A stretch of 64,000 nucleotides of DNA from Balamuthia mandrillaris (lineage: Eukaryota > Discosea > Longamoebia > Balamuthiidae): positions 1 through 64,000 of the forward strand of contig JAVKOQ010000147.1 in the NCBI GenBank assembly GCA_031835245.1, given 5' to 3'. Of the stretch, positions 32,163 to 43,562 are shown piece by piece; the first letter of the stretch is position 1, and every line of letters starts with the position of its first letter. The position numbers and the translations under genes were made by a program. The notes under the pieces were generated by a model that saw only the letters and a list, made by a program, of their open reading frames with translations, ran no database searches and had not been told where the DNA came from.

Positions 32163-32858
32163 ATGCGTGCCACCGCCACGCCGTCGACTTGCTCGTTGAG
32201 AGCCTTCCCCGGAAGAGGCTCTTCTTTCTTTGCTCCTTGCTCTGGTTCTTCCTTTCGACCCCTCTCCTCTCCTCCGCGTTCGTTCAGTACTTTCGCGGCT
32301 CTTCTTCCTCAAAGACAAAAAACGAATCGATGGGCGTTTGCTGCAACCTCCTCATCCCTGCTTCGCGCGAGCACGGTGGTGGTGGTTGGAGGGAGCGCCC
32401 TTCTTCTCTCCGCCGCAACGACCAACGTGCACGCCCATTCTTATCATCAACAGGAGAGAGGAGGCGCCAACAGCATCTATGATTTCACGGTGTTGGACAT
32501 GGATCGCCAGCCCGTGGATCTGGCTCAGTACAAGGGGAAAGTGCTGGTCATTGTGAACGTGGCCTCTCTGTGCGGCGCCACCAACTGCCACTACACGCAA
32601 CTGGAGCAATTGTACCAAAAGTACAAAGATCAAGGTTCGATTTTGCTCTTCTTCCTTTCAGATTTTTTTTTTTCGATCGAATCGCTAAAGAGTGATTCAT
32701 GTTTGACGTTTGAAAAAAAAGGGTTGGTGGTGTTGGGCTTTCCTTGCAACCAGTTTGGAAAGCAGGAGCCAGGGAGCAACGAGGACATCAAACTGTTTCT
32801 CAAGGACTTTGAGCCGCCTGTTACCTTCCCTGTTTTCGACAAGGTTCATTGCTTGAGC

Positions 32859-32899
<41 letters not shown>

Positions 32900-33419
32900 A
32901 GAAGAAGAAGAAGAACAAGAGGAAGAAGAAGAACGAGAGGAAGAGGAAGAACAAGAACAAGAGGAAAGAGAGAGAGAGGCAGAGAAGAAAGAAGAGAGAG
33001 AGAGAGAGAGGCAGAGAAGCAGAGAACGGATGAGAGAAGACACAACATGCTGATTTTCATATCTGCAAAAAGGTGGAGGTGAACGGGCCAAGCACGCACC
33101 CCTTGTTCAAGTATCTGAAAGAGACACTTCCAGGCGTGCTGGGCACTACCGACATCAAATGGAACTTCACCAAGGTTTGTTCCCAGCAATCTTCGTGTTC
33201 TTATCCTTCTCCTTGTCACTGCACCCCTTCTTTCCTGCTCTTTGTCTTTTGTATTCTAAACGAAGAATGCTTCTCTCGTTCTCTCTCTCGTTCTCTCGGC
33301 AGTTCTTGATAGGAAGAGATGGCAAGCCGCTGCAACGATTTGGCACCAACACAACGCCCAACGCCACCGAACAGCACATCATCTCCGCGCTTCAACAGCC
33401 GTCACCCCCAAAAGAATGA
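32163..33419 (+). CDS. Cys-type glutathione peroxidase, organelle-targeted
   Basis: Thiol peroxidase reducing hydroperoxides with glutathione or thioredoxin. Four exons: 32163-32634, 32722-32843, 33073-33174, 33303-33419; 270 aa. Signature order: YDFTVLDMDRQPVDLAQYKG, VNVASLCGATNCHYTQL with Cys at the selenocysteine position, GFPCNQFGKQEPGS (second motif, Gln of the catalytic triad), and DIKWNFTKFLIGRDG (Trp/Asn). About 100 N-terminal residues are Ser/Arg-rich (FSTFAALLPQRQKT) followed by a hydrophobic stretch (VVVVGGSALLLSAATT), a pattern like a bipartite mitochondrial (inner membrane or intermembrane-space) signal. Intron 2 is the odd one: its microsatellite is purine, (GA)n, on the coding strand. 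It converges with the Stealth gene, 153 nt away. Confidence 0.92.
32867..33022 (+). repeat. (GA)n/(GAA)n purine tract in glutathione peroxidase intron 2
   Basis: Coding-strand purine repeat, opposite in sense to the pyrimidine tracts of most other introns in the window. Confidence 0.9.
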
Positions 33420-33572
33420 GCAACAACCACAACAAACAACAAACGAAAACATAAAGAAGCTTCTTGTGTAAAAAAATAAATAAAGTTTCTTATTATTTTT
33501 TTTTTCTCGGTGTGGTGGACTTTAAAAACAAAAATAAACAAAAAAGAAAGAGCGAGAAAGAGAGAGAGGAGG

Positions 33573-35599
33573 TTATTTACGTGGTGAAGTTGTTGTTGGC
33601 AGTTGGTCGTGGCGTTCAAAAATGGAGGGCTGTGGGAACTCCTCTTCCATGAATTCAGAGAAGAGCTCCGCGACGGGCTTGCCGTAGCCGCTGTCGTTGA
33701 TGGTGTAGATGATGGGCTTGTTCTCTCGTATCCATTCGATCGTCTGTTGGAACTCGTCCAACTTGGCTGTCGCTTTAAACAATTTCATTGCTGTTTTTCC
33801 GTTCTGTTTTGTTGTAATAAGATGTAAGTACAATAAAAATTGAGGAAGAACAGGGAGGGAAGAAAAGCTCACCTCAACATTCCACACTCTGAATTGAGAT
33901 TTGGGGAAAGTGTGGTAGACATAGTATGTGTGCATCCACACCGCAAATACGTCGTCTGTGTGCCTGAACCGATGCGCTGCTGTTGTCTTGAAGTCTTCAT
34001 GCCAAATCTATTGAAGCGAAAAGAGAAAAGATCAGTGAATGAGAATCCAGAAAAGAGAAGCCTCTTAAAGTAAAAAATAGGAAGAGGTGCATACCGTGCT
34101 AATATTCTTAAGAGCTTCTCGGTTAATAACGAATGGAGCGTGCTTCAAGAAGTGATACGTGGTGGGTTGTCCCGGTGTATCAGGGAACCGCTCTTTGATG
34201 CGAAGGATGCTCTTGTAAACGCCAGCCAGCCAGATCTTTTGATGCTTTTCGTTCCACTCCTCCCATTTCTTTTGGGAGGCGTGCACTACTGACGGTTCCA
34301 AATACAATACGTTTCCTCTGTTTTTGTCAGTTGTTAGCAGGAAAAAGCAAGAGAAAGATTGACCAAAAGCAAATAATAAGAATAAGCAAATAAATAACAG
34401 AAAATACAATAAAAGAGAAAGAAAAAGACATACTGGCCAGTGGAAGTGAAGAAGTCAACAGGACGCATGGGTTGACCGATAAAACAATCGTCGTTGATGT
34501 AAATAAAGTTCCTAGTACCCTCAGGGACTGCACGCCAGAGATGAGGTTCAATGGCTGTTGAACTAAAGGTCGGAAGATGCTCTCTTATATCTTCGGGGAA
34601 GAGGTCCTCCTGATCCACCATGTGGATGCGAGGATGAGAGACATTGAGCCAATAGGGATGGTGGTCTTTGGGAGCCACGATGTAGATATGGCCTTTGTGC
34701 CAGGGAATGTTTTTCTGAAGACTGCGAAGGGAGTAACGCAATTCGTCGTTGGTTCTGATTTGTGATAAATGAAACAGTAAGTTTAACGGTCACAAGAGAG
34801 GAGAGAGAGAGAGAGGCGAAGAATTACCTGTCTCTGCCACCACCAACGCAACGTTCTGGTGGAGAAATGGGACAATACTTTTTCCTCTGTTCTCTGTACT
34901 CGGGAATGGAACCATTCACAAATGTATATACGATTGGCGTGTTTCTTATCTCCTCTCTCAACCTTATTACGGAAAAGGCAAAAACAAAGCGAGATAGTTA
35001 ATAAGCCACAATGCGTTCTCGTTGAAAATGAAACGAAAAAAAAGAGGTGGAGACGTACCAATAAGGAATGGTGCTTCCGGCAGTGGGCTCTTTGTCAAAG
35101 GAGTGGGGCCTGGGAGTGGTACCCCATAGATCTGGCCACTCGTTCTCATTGAAGTAATGGAACAGGTTGTTGGTCATGCCCTTTTTGATGGTCTCCAGCT
35201 GCGCAGAGAGATCCTCCATCTTGTGAAACATTTCCTCCATCTTATCGCCTATTTGCCAACGAGAAGAGAGAAGAAAGAGGAGCGAGAAGAAAAGAGAGTG
35301 AATGAGAGGAATGAGGAGAGAGTAAGAAGAGAACATGCAATCCAGTGCCGAACTGGAAGGAGAGGGAATTGAAGTGACAGGAGAGAAGAAGAGCAGCAGG
35401 AGGGGAGTGACATACGCATCTGCAGCTCGCTCTTTTGAATATCAGCAACAAGGGTGTTGCTCCTCTCGTGGGAGTCGAGGTTCCAAATGGCAAAGAACAT
35501 CATTACGGAGCCCACCAAGCTCAGCACCACAAACATGCGGCCCACGAACACCATGTTGGTCATCCAGCCGAATGGAGACCGTGTGGAGTGTCTAATCAT
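33573..35599 (-). CDS. Stealth-family sugar-phosphotransferase (GNPTAB-like)
   Basis: Eukaryotic Stealth protein, the family of GlcNAc-1-phosphotransferase alpha/beta and bacterial capsule phosphotransferases. Seven exons: 35599-35416, 35248-35059, 34962-34828, 34754-34434, 34317-34095, 34007-33873, 33803-33573; 472 aa. Signal anchor FVGRMFVVLSLVGSVMMFFA, a short coiled coil (KMEEMFHKMEDLSAQLETI), CR1 as IVYTFVNGSIPEY, CR2 as NDELRYSLRSLQKNIPW through WLNVSHPRIHMVDQED, LPTFSSTAIEPHL and FIYINDDCFIG, CR3 around YHFLKHAPFVINREAL, CR4 around FRHTDDVFAVWMHTYY and IIYTINDSGYG. All four conserved regions are in order, so it is probably active in the Golgi, adding sugar-phosphate to glycans. Much smaller than human GNPTAB (no Notch or DMAP spacers). 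Confidence 0.9.
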
Positions 35600-36329
35600 T
35601 TTTTGTTATTTGGGTGGAGCCAATCGTTACCTCCTTTTTTTTTTGTGTGTGTGCGTAACGTTAGGGAGCGCTCAATAAAAAACGAATCCCTAAAAGCAGA
35701 GTGTTGCCCTCCGTACAATTTAGAAAACAAACAAAGGCTCGACCAAAAAAAAAAAGCAGCAAAAAAAAAAATAAAATAAATAAATAGTAACTCAGGCGGA
35801 GGAGGGAGCAAGCAGGACCACTTTCGTTTTCCCTCTCTCAGTTTGCCCTTTTCTTTCTGTCACTTTCTTCTTTGTCTTCTATCTCCGATTTTCCTTTTTT
35901 CCCCCTGACCTCATATTGTAGCCCCGCAAGGTAGACATAAACATTGAGGAGTCATGTATTTTTCCCACAGAGGCAAAGGGGAAAAGCGTGACGTGTAATC
36001 TTGGTTATGTCTACTCCTGCGGGCTTACAGGCTCATATGACGATGCGCAACGGACAGATTTTGCAGCCAGGCGGCTGGGGGCAATGGACGAGAGAGACGA
36101 CACGCAGTCTTATTCTGGTCTCTCTTTTTGTCGACAACAAGCCTGGACAGATATTACCGCTAGGCGGATGGGGGAATGGGCATGAGAGAGGACACGTCTA
36201 CATCGGTCACATTTTGTCGACAACAAGTCAAAGAAAGAAGAAAGCAGCACGAAAGCGAGCGAGGAGTGCACGAGAGAGCAGTTTTTTTTTTAAAAATATT
36301 TATTTAAAATTGATTTTCTTCCGTAGACC
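35600..36329. promoter_or_regulatory. Upstream region of the Stealth gene
   Basis: No coding signal. Begins with T/A-rich homopolymers (35630-35785), then a pyrimidine-rich stretch, then the tandem duplication at 36052-36227. Ends in the 3' flank of the thiamine-binding-type gene. Confidence 0.4.
36052..36227. repeat. Imperfect tandem duplication (~90 bp) carrying TGTCGACA in each copy
   Basis: Copy 1 starts at 36052 and copy 2 at 36145, both with GGACAGAT, then GGCGG-TGGGG, GAGAG-GACACG, GGTC and TTTTGTCGACAACAAG in the same order. TGTCGACA falls at 36129-36136 and 36215-36222. Spacer bases differ, so the copies are old or under patchy constraint. Confidence 0.75.
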
Positions 36330-36687
36330 TCACTTCCACTTGGCGGTAAGTTGATCCATGGAGGGGTTTTTTTCGCGGTCAGCGTATTCCAAGATCTTGA
36401 TGCTGGTGTTCACCATTTTGGCCCCGCTTTTCAACGCCGCCTCGTGAACCCTTCGCAAGAGGTCCCACACCTGCTCAGGTTCCCCTAAGATTGGTTGTGA
36501 ACATGTTGCTTTGTTTTATTGTTAGAGCTCTTTGGTGATTGTACGTACCCTCGATGATGGTGCCCAAGGGTCCCACGGTGTGCTTGAGCCCGGAGTGCTT
36601 GATGCAAGCGATGGCCTCGTCCGTGAACTGGAATTCCTTCTCCTTGGTGCCACAAGGATTCGGGTTGCACTCGATCTCTACTATCAT
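36330..36687 (-). CDS. Thiamine-binding-type protein (UPF0045/MTH1187 family)
   Basis: Small cytosolic protein of the MTH1187/YkoF/Ecm15 family, known to bind thiamine or related pyrimidines in bacteria. Two exons, 36687-36549 and 36484-36330, 97 aa, a full-length member. Motifs: MIVEIECNPNP at strand 1, EFQFTDEAIACIKHSGL, HTVGPLGTIIEG across the splice, EQVWDLLRRVHEAALKSGA and VNTSIKILEYADR. The splice falls inside the conserved GTxIEG loop and restores it exactly. Function in eukaryotes (yeast Ecm15) is unclear; a role as thiamine sensor or carrier is inference. Confidence 0.9.
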
Positions 36688-36983
36688 TCTCTTCTGTTCT
36701 TTGGTTGTGTGTGTTGCCTCAAGTTCTCTGTTCCTTTTTTTCGTTTCCCTCTGGCCAAACGGTCCCCAGGGGTCTCCTGCGTCCTAAGGAAGCAACGCAG
36801 AGAAAATTCAGGCCAAACCGATGGCACCTACACAGAAAACTTCTGCGCAGGCACCATAGCTTCCATCTGCACCTTCCCTGCTGAGGCTTCATTGAGACTA
36901 GAACGTCTTTGTTTTGAACATCCTCGAAGCAATCTGCTTTTTCTTTGTGGTAACCATTTTGTTATTGCTATCCTTTTCGTTCT

Positions 36984-37021
<38 letters not shown>

Positions 37022-37036
37022 CTTCCTTCTCTCCTG

Positions 37037-37074
<38 letters not shown>

Positions 37075-37104
37075 GTTAAACAAAAAAAAAAACACAGTTT
37101 ATCA
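36688..37104. other. Intergenic region with two (CT)n tracts
   Basis: (CT)n at about 36986-37017 and 37042-37072 separate the phosphate carrier 3' end from the thiamine-binding-type gene. The segment 36780-36950 has a mixed-composition frame on the plus strand but nothing I recognise. Confidence 0.5.
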
Positions 37105-38287
37105 TCAGGAACGAGAAGAGGTGTTGCTATCACCATCATTCACATCGGACAAACTCGCATGTGGAACAGGTAATGGTACCTCGGGCAATGCGAATCCTCT
37201 TTCCTCCTCTTCCTTTTGTTTGTGGTGATGGTGCTGCTTGTCCCTATCAGAGATGCCAGAGGTGGTAGGCAGACCGCACATGACCTTCACCGAGTCATAG
37301 ATCAAGAACATGCCAGCAGAAAGCAATCCTACCATGAAGCACCTTGTCCCCAGACCCAACCACAAACCCCTAAACCCGAGTTCTTGCATCGCTTTCCGCA
37401 GTACCATCATGTTGGAAGAAGGAGTTTGATGGTGCTGCTCTTTGCGGGTCATGTTCACACGGGACAGGAGGGTGTCGGCCGGATGACTGGTGACTGCACT
37501 GGCAAGACCAGCAATGATGCCGCTGAAGAGGCTGACGGAAAGCTGGGAGGTGGTGCTGAGATCGTGCTTGTGAAGCTGCCCGTGGCTCAGGGAGGGCAGC
37601 AGTGTGTTGTAGATGTAGTCCACGGTGAATTGGAAGACCGTCAGCTGGGTCATGGTGTAGGGCACTTGCTTGCCGAGTATTGGTATTAGTCCTTTGTAGT
37701 ATCTGTTCTTGTTTGTTGTTAGCAAAGAGAAAGCGATCAAGAAACGAAGGAAATAAAAGACGAAAGAGAAAGATGCAAGAAAGACAGCCTTATACATAAA
37801 AAGCAAGACGAGAAACAACGGATGGGAAGAGTGAAGAGCAAAGAGGAGAGAGAGACAAAAGAGAAGGAGAAGATAAAGATACCCGTTCATTCCCTCTGTC
37901 CGGCCAATTTTAATGAGCCCGTCAAGAATGCCTCTGCAGTAATCGGGCTGACTGACCTTCTTGATACGAAGCGCCTCCCAGGGGCACAACACCGTCGTGC
38001 CAATGACCTCCGCCGTGGCAGCCGACCCCAAGTAAATAGGCAGCTGCCAACGAGCAGCATTCTCCTTGCCCACCCAACCAGCCACGTGCTCCTTGAAGAA
38101 CTCGTAGAAGCCAAACTTGCACGCTCCTTGCAAGGAATAGCCGACAGCCGTTGGAGTGAGCCCCAAGAAGAGCGCTCGCAGGCCTTCCTTCTTGCTTATG
38201 TCGCTGAATGCATGGAACATGCCGCGATAGACGCCACGTTCTGTCTATTGGTGAGGTTCGTTTGAAAAGTATGACAAACAGTTTAGC

Positions 38288-38356
<69 letters not shown>

Positions 38357-38627
38357 AAGGAGAGAGAGGAGAACAGTGAGAGGGCAAAAAGTGAACCTGA
38401 AGTCTAGTTTTGACAACGTCAATCGGTACCAAGACAGTGTGCGTCAGCATGCAACACTGCGCTCCCGCCAGAGCGTAACGCAGGTATAACTCCATTGGGG
38501 AGAAGCCATGGGCGTTTGCTTGTGCCATGATTGGTTGAACGTCGTTCTCTGCCGATGCCTTCGTCGTCGTCGTGCCAGGACGTCTGCAACGTGCTGTTTT
38601 ACAGCGGAAAAGCCGAGCGGCGGACAA
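37105..38627 (-). CDS. Mitochondrial phosphate carrier (SLC25A3 type)
   Basis: Inner-membrane carrier importing phosphate with H+ for ATP synthesis. Three exons: 38627-38397, 38244-37883, 37702-37105; 396 aa. Three carrier repeats each with a signature: PIDVVKTRLQ, PWEALRIKKV and HPADTLLSRVN; those are the phosphate-carrier versions of PxD/ExxK/R. Also SLQGACKFGFYEFFK and KQVPYTMTQLTVFQF, typical of this subfamily. The C-terminal 60 residues (His/Lys/Glu-rich) are an extension. Intron 1 holds a 60-nt (CT)n on the coding strand. Residues 1-35 may be a presequence, or translation starts at the internal Met before AQANAHGFSP. Confidence 0.93.
38288..38350 (-). repeat. (CT)n microsatellite in phosphate carrier intron 1
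   Basis: Reads (GA)n on the plus strand, so pyrimidine on the coding strand; about 31 units. Confidence 0.9.
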
Positions 38628-38683
38628 GCGTAGTGCCCACTACTTGTTTGTTGGTTGCTTCCTTTTTGTTTGAAAAAAAATAA

Positions 38684-38709
38684 TTCAAACCACCAATCAA
38701 AAATCAAAA
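38684..38709 (-). promoter_or_regulatory. 26-bp element with inverted CCAAT core, copy 3
   Basis: Exact reverse complement of 9906-9931. It lies 57 nt upstream of the phosphate carrier ATG, on the carrier's sense strand. Confidence 0.6.
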
Positions 38710-39050
38710 TCTCGGCAAATTATTACCATATCAAGGTACCGGCAGATCACCCACGTCGACAAAAATGTATTTCCCCAACCTGCAAATAAGGGACCCTGCT
38801 GTAGCCAAGGGATGGCGGAGGCGCCAGGCGTTCATTGCAGCATTCCACACCGCTGAAGGGTTTCCTCTGAATGGCCCTGGCCATCACCCACCCCTTTCTT
38901 TGTTGGTTCTGTCATTTGTTGGAACAAGTGATCATTCCATTGTCTCGACAGTTTCCAGAAAATTTACCTGCGTATCAGGGAAGAAGAAGAGCTCGCAAAC
39001 AGGAAGGCTGTTTGCTCCAGTCCTGCCTTCGTGTCGAGCGAGACATAGTC

Positions 39051-39093
39051 CTTGGTTTTGTGGGTGTGGAGAAGGTCCACAGGCCGTAACCAT
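39051..39093 (-). pseudogene. Fragment of GAA1 exon 2
   Basis: 43 nt that match 43902-43942 of the GAA1 gene at 40 positions, including 27 identical in a row across the codons for GYGLWTFS. Same orientation as GAA1, about 4.9 kb away. Beyond the match the two diverge apart from a short GAGAC block. No other GAA1 exon lies near. Confidence 0.55.
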
Positions 39094-39570
39094 GGACCCC
39101 GACCAAAAAGATTCAAGAGAATGAGCAGGGAAAGTCCCTCGTTCAGCCAAAGTCCCTACACTGAAGGGCTTACAAGATGTATGCATGAGAAGGAGGCCTT
39201 GCAGCTCTTCCAAGATGGCATGCCAGCTTGTGGCCGCAATTGCCTTGGAACAGCTGCAAGGTCTCCTTCCCGTGGCCGCTTTGAGTTTCCTGCACCATCA
39301 GTCTGCTTCTTTTTTTCCACACGACGGTCATCCACAGCCTTTGCAGTACCTCTTGCTCCTGTGAAGGGTATTTGAAAATAGCTTACACACCAGAGGAAAG
39401 AGAGAAAACGTAAAAAAGGAGTTTGTAACACACCACGAAACCTTGTCTGTTGCAAAAGCGCAAGCTCTGCTTTCAGAGCCTTTAGGCCTTTGGCAGCCGA
39501 AAAGAGAACTGAAACACGCTGCAGACGTTACGTCGAGTTTTTTTTTTTTTGAGTCAAAGCAACCGCCTTG

Positions 39571-40974
39571 ATGGACGTCCTTCCAAACGAACTGCTCTGC
39601 CTTATCCTCCAAGAGTTGCTGCCTGCCGGTCTTGCCGGGTTGGTGGCCCAAGTTTGTCACAGCTGGCGTGACTGCATCCCCCCGCACCAACGGAAGCGGC
39701 TAGGGGCGAGGTTCTTTCTCTCCTTCAGTGGCGGTAACGCACCGAGCCAAGTTGACGCCGAGCACAAAACCAAACTGTGGGAGTGGGCTACCCACAACGG
39801 CTTGCTCTCGGCAGAGGACCTCCACTTGGCAGCCGCCGCCACCGGTCGTTTGGGCTTGTTGCAGGAGCTGACCCACGACAAAGCCTCTTTTCGACCAACT
39901 CTCCCTGACTTGAAGAAGATCATGAAGGAAGCCGCAAGAGGAGGTCACTTGGCTGTTTTGCAGTGGGCCTATCGCAGCGTTCCCGAGCATCAACGGCTCG
40001 GCGTTTATGAGGAGACCTGCTGGACGGCAGCCGTGGCCGGTCACATCCACGTCCTGCGTTGGGTGGCCAACGACCTCGATGACCTCGCTCAGGTGCTGCA
40101 TGGACGCACGGTCGCCTGCGCTGCCTCTGGTGGACAGCTGGGGGTGTTTCGATGGATGAAAGAACAAGCAGAGGAGCACCAAAGGAAACATCAGGGAGAG
40201 AAGTTGGAAGTGAGCATGGTGCTATTGACCAGGCACGCTGCCAGGAAAGGACACCTTCACGTCCTTAGGTGGGCAGTGGAGGAGAACGGCTACGACCTCA
40301 CCAAAGATGACTACCTGTACTCATGCGCAGCGCAGGGTGGCCGCCTCGACGTGGTCGAGTGGATGTACAGCCTCGGCGCTCGTGTCAAGGAGGGCGACAC
40401 GTACGCTTGTTCCCAGGCGGTGGAAGCTGGCGACTTGAACATGGTGCAATGGCTGCTGGCTCATGGCGGAGAGTTGGACAAGTGGCAGACCTTCGACACG
40501 GCAGCCTCTGCTGGCCATTTGCACTTGCTGAAATGGGTGTGGGCCAACGGCTGTCCATGGAGCTCCTTTGCAGCTGGATTCGCAGCGGAGATGGGTCACA
40601 CGGAGGTGCTTCGTTGGTTGTACCAACAAAAGGGAGCAGACCTGGTGGAGGACTGCTTCTTTCAACCGACCGCCATTTGCACAGCAGCCGCTCAAGGCGG
40701 CCACTTGGGGGCACTGCAGTATCTTCGTTTAGAGGTGAAGTTTCCTTGGGGAGTGGACACATGCAATGCTGCTATCTCTGCGAATAACTTGCAGCTGCTC
40801 CGATGGATGAGGGAGGAAGCGGATCCGCCGTGTCCTTGGGATGAGAGCACTAGTCACAAGGCCCTCCAGTTAGCCCGTTGGGAGATGTTACAGTGGATGT
40901 TGGAGGAAGCAGAGCCGCCTTGTCCGGCCAGTCAAGATACTATCCTGAAATATGGCAAGCAGAAGAAGCAGTGA
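39571..40974 (+). CDS. F-box protein with divergent ankyrin-like repeats (copy 3)
   Basis: Single exon, 467 aa from ATG 39571. F-box DVLPNELLCLILQELLPAGL with VCHSWRDCIPP, then about a dozen 27-residue units that are more divergent than in the 13-16 kb pair (GGHLAVLQWAYRSVPEHQR, GHLHLLKWVWANGCPWSSFA, GHTEVLRWLYQQKGADLVED). Spacing and the LxxLxW core are kept. It is the same family of SCF-type adaptors; divergence suggests an older duplicate with a different target. Converges with GAA1, separated by 85 nt that include a (GA)n tract. Confidence 0.8.
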   Translation: MDVLPNELLCLILQELLPAGLAGLVAQVCHSWRDCIPPHQRKRLGARFFLSFSGGNAPSQVDAEHKTKLWEWATHNGLLSAEDLHLAAAATGRLGLLQELTHDKASFRPTLPDLKKIMKEAARGGHLAVLQWAYRSVPEHQRLGVYEETCWTAAVAGHIHVLRWVANDLDDLAQVLHGRTVACAASGGQLGVFRWMKEQAEEHQRKHQGEKLEVSMVLLTRHAARKGHLHVLRWAVEENGYDLTKDDYLYSCAAQGGRLDVVEWMYSLGARVKEGDTYACSQAVEAGDLNMVQWLLAHGGELDKWQTFDTAASAGHLHLLKWVWANGCPWSSFAAGFAAEMGHTEVLRWLYQQKGADLVEDCFFQPTAICTAAAQGGHLGALQYLRLEVKFPWGVDTCNAAISANNLQLLRWMREEADPPCPWDESTSHKALQLARWEMLQWMLEEAEPPCPASQDTILKYGKQKKQ

Positions 40975-41001
40975 TAAACCAAATAACATAATAGAGAGAA
41001 C

Positions 41002-41037
<36 letters not shown>

Positions 41038-41059
41038 GAGAGAGAGAGCAAAGGAAACT

Positions 41060-42470
41060 TCATTGAGTGCTCTTCTGCCGAGACAAGTTGTGAAGCAAAA
41101 AAGCGACCTGGCTTTTGTACAGAAGAAGGACCGAAGGCAGCAACAACAGCACCAACACAGGATATGTCAACGTGGAATGCACCTTGAACTGAGCCAAGAT
41201 GACGGTCACCGCTTCCATGAAGGAACAATCCAAGAAGAACCACGCCAAAGCAGCCACTAGGCCAACAGGGGAGATACAAGTAATGGCGAGAAGCTGAAAT
41301 ATGTTGATGGCATTCCAAAAGAAGAAACTGAACTTGGAGAGTGCAGAGGATGAGGAGGATGGAAAAGTGGAAACAACTGGATCAACGATGGTGTAAACAG
41401 GTGTAACGAGGATGGCGAGAAGAACGGTGAAGCTAAAGTTGATGAAAGTGCAAGGAACGATGAAGAGGAAGAGAAGAGAGCCGGAGAGGCAGCCGATGGA
41501 CGCCCATTCTCCTTCTGTTCGAAGAAAGAGGTCTGACGAGTTGAGAGAAGAAGAAGGACGAACAATGAAAATGGAGTCGGTGTACGGTAGTACGAAGGCC
41601 ATCACGCAAAAGATAAGGAACGCAGAGAGAGATAGCCAGACGCGCAACATCTATCAAGCGAAAAAAAAAAAAAAAAAAGAAAAATAGAAGCATTTAAGAA
41701 AGAGAAACAGAGAGAAAAACGACGCAAAATGCAAAAAGAAATAAACTAACCGTTTGTTGGTCAGGAATGACAGTCTCCAAAAAGAAAGGAAGCAGAAAGA
41801 CAACGAGGGCCAAGCAGCACAAAACTGTAAGACTCACGTAGGAGTTGAACCACTGCCTAGCCACGGGCGGAAGGGGTTCTTGTTTGCCTGTGTCGGAGGT
41901 AGAGGAGGAAGAGTCCGTATTGGCTTTGTTGTCATGCTCTTTTTTAACCAAACTTTGGTTCTTGCTCTTTCTTTGTTGTCGTTGAATTTGTTGTCGTAAC
42001 CGTTCTGCAGGCCCAATTTCCTCCGTCAAAAAGTAATAATATAAACCCTTTTGAAGCAGCCCTTAGAATTAAGTCTATACATGCAAAGGTTGCAAGAAAC
42101 AGGAAGAAGATGCAAAGATGAAGATAAAGGATACACGTAAGAGAACAGGTGCAACAATATAGAGCAAAGTGGGGGTGTAGTAGCCAATAGGAACGTAAGT
42201 CTTAAAGTCAAGAAGTAGGTAATAGTAATAGGATTGATGAAGACGCTCTATTATACTGTTAACAGAGCGCATTACTCCTTCTAATAACCTTTTTGAGGTA
42301 ATGGTGTTAGTTGAATTGTCTCTTCAAATGAGAGATAGAGAGAGCCGATACTTGGAAAGATTTTGAATCGCTTTCTTTTGGGCGTGTATGCCAGGAATTG
42401 CTTCGATGGTTAAAGCATCGACATGATACCTGCAAACAGTTTTAAAAACGGTCAACAGACCGTCAACAAA

Positions 42471-42515
<45 letters not shown>

Positions 42516-43528
42516 AGGAGCGAATAAGCATACACGCCAAAGGCCCCGTGATCCCCACTGGGCACGCCAATGGCAAGGGTGGTCATCATGTTGAATAGGT
42601 TTTTCTCGTAGATGGTCAAAGATGCATTGAGGCTTTCGGGAAGGAATGCATCCATGTAGTTGAGCGGCAGCTGCTGTGATATGCCGATTTTTCTGGCGAT
42701 CTTTTGGGATGCAGCCAACAAGTCCATGTTTGGGAGCTGTCCATTTGCTCCTTCTGTTTAGGTTTCGTTATTTTAGGTAATTGCTTGATGGAAAATGAAG
42801 ATAGGAACGAAACAGAGAAAGGAAATATTATACCAAGATGATAAGTAACTGATTCGAAGCCCTTGCCATTCGCTTCCAGACAAAAAGCAGCCACAATGTG
42901 GCCAGAACGCGCAAAGCCTTCTAATTCTCCTTCTGGTGTTTCTTGCTGCGGTTCTAAGCGAGAATGATAGGCTTCCAACCAAGAGCGAGCAGCTTGTTGA
43001 CCATGTCTGCCATCCGTGAAAAGTACAATAAAGTCTTTGCTGAGCCATGGTTGTGCTGTTCACGCCAGTGAAAGAATAAGTGGATGAGAAAATGGCAGCA
43101 TGACGATAAAGAAAGAAGGATGAGACGAGATATACCATTGAAGAATTTAAATAAACCAAGCACGATGGATACACCAGTCGTATACGTTCCTTTTATTTCC
43201 TCTGTGTTGGAACAAGAGAGAAAGTGAGGGAGAGAGGCAAACGAAGGAGTGAAAGAAAGAAGAGGGCGAAATCCGTAACAGAAAGAAATAACAAGAAATA
43301 GAGGGTGAGGACCTTGGTTGCTGTAATAGCGAGAGGAGAGTACAATAGCATCCGTTCCATCACCTCTCGGAGAAGGCAAAATGGCGTACACGTTGTATCC
43401 AATTTCTGGTGATGTAGTTGTGTTTGTAATGCCTTGTTGGGTGGAACCAGGCGCCACAACAAAGCTTTGGATGTGTGCGCGAAGTCCAAGTTCTTCCAAC
43501 GTTTTGGCTAGATATTCTGCTGTTTGTC

Positions 43529-43562
<34 letters not shown>

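Larger units (their letters stand above)
38628..39570. other. Long intergenic region with a GAA1-like fragment
   Basis: Holds the second exact copy of the 26-bp promoter element and a one-mismatch CGTCGACA at 38754-38761, right before an ATG at 38765 that opens a 119-aa plus-strand frame. That frame has no recognisable domain and overlaps the GAA1-like fragment in antisense, so I do not call it a gene. The rest is mixed composition. Confidence 0.4.

Noticed and set aside
38765-39124. 119-residue plus-strand frame with a promoter-like motif before its ATG
   Set aside because: No recognisable domain, overlaps the GAA1-like fragment in antisense, and no clear splice or family evidence; left as intergenic.
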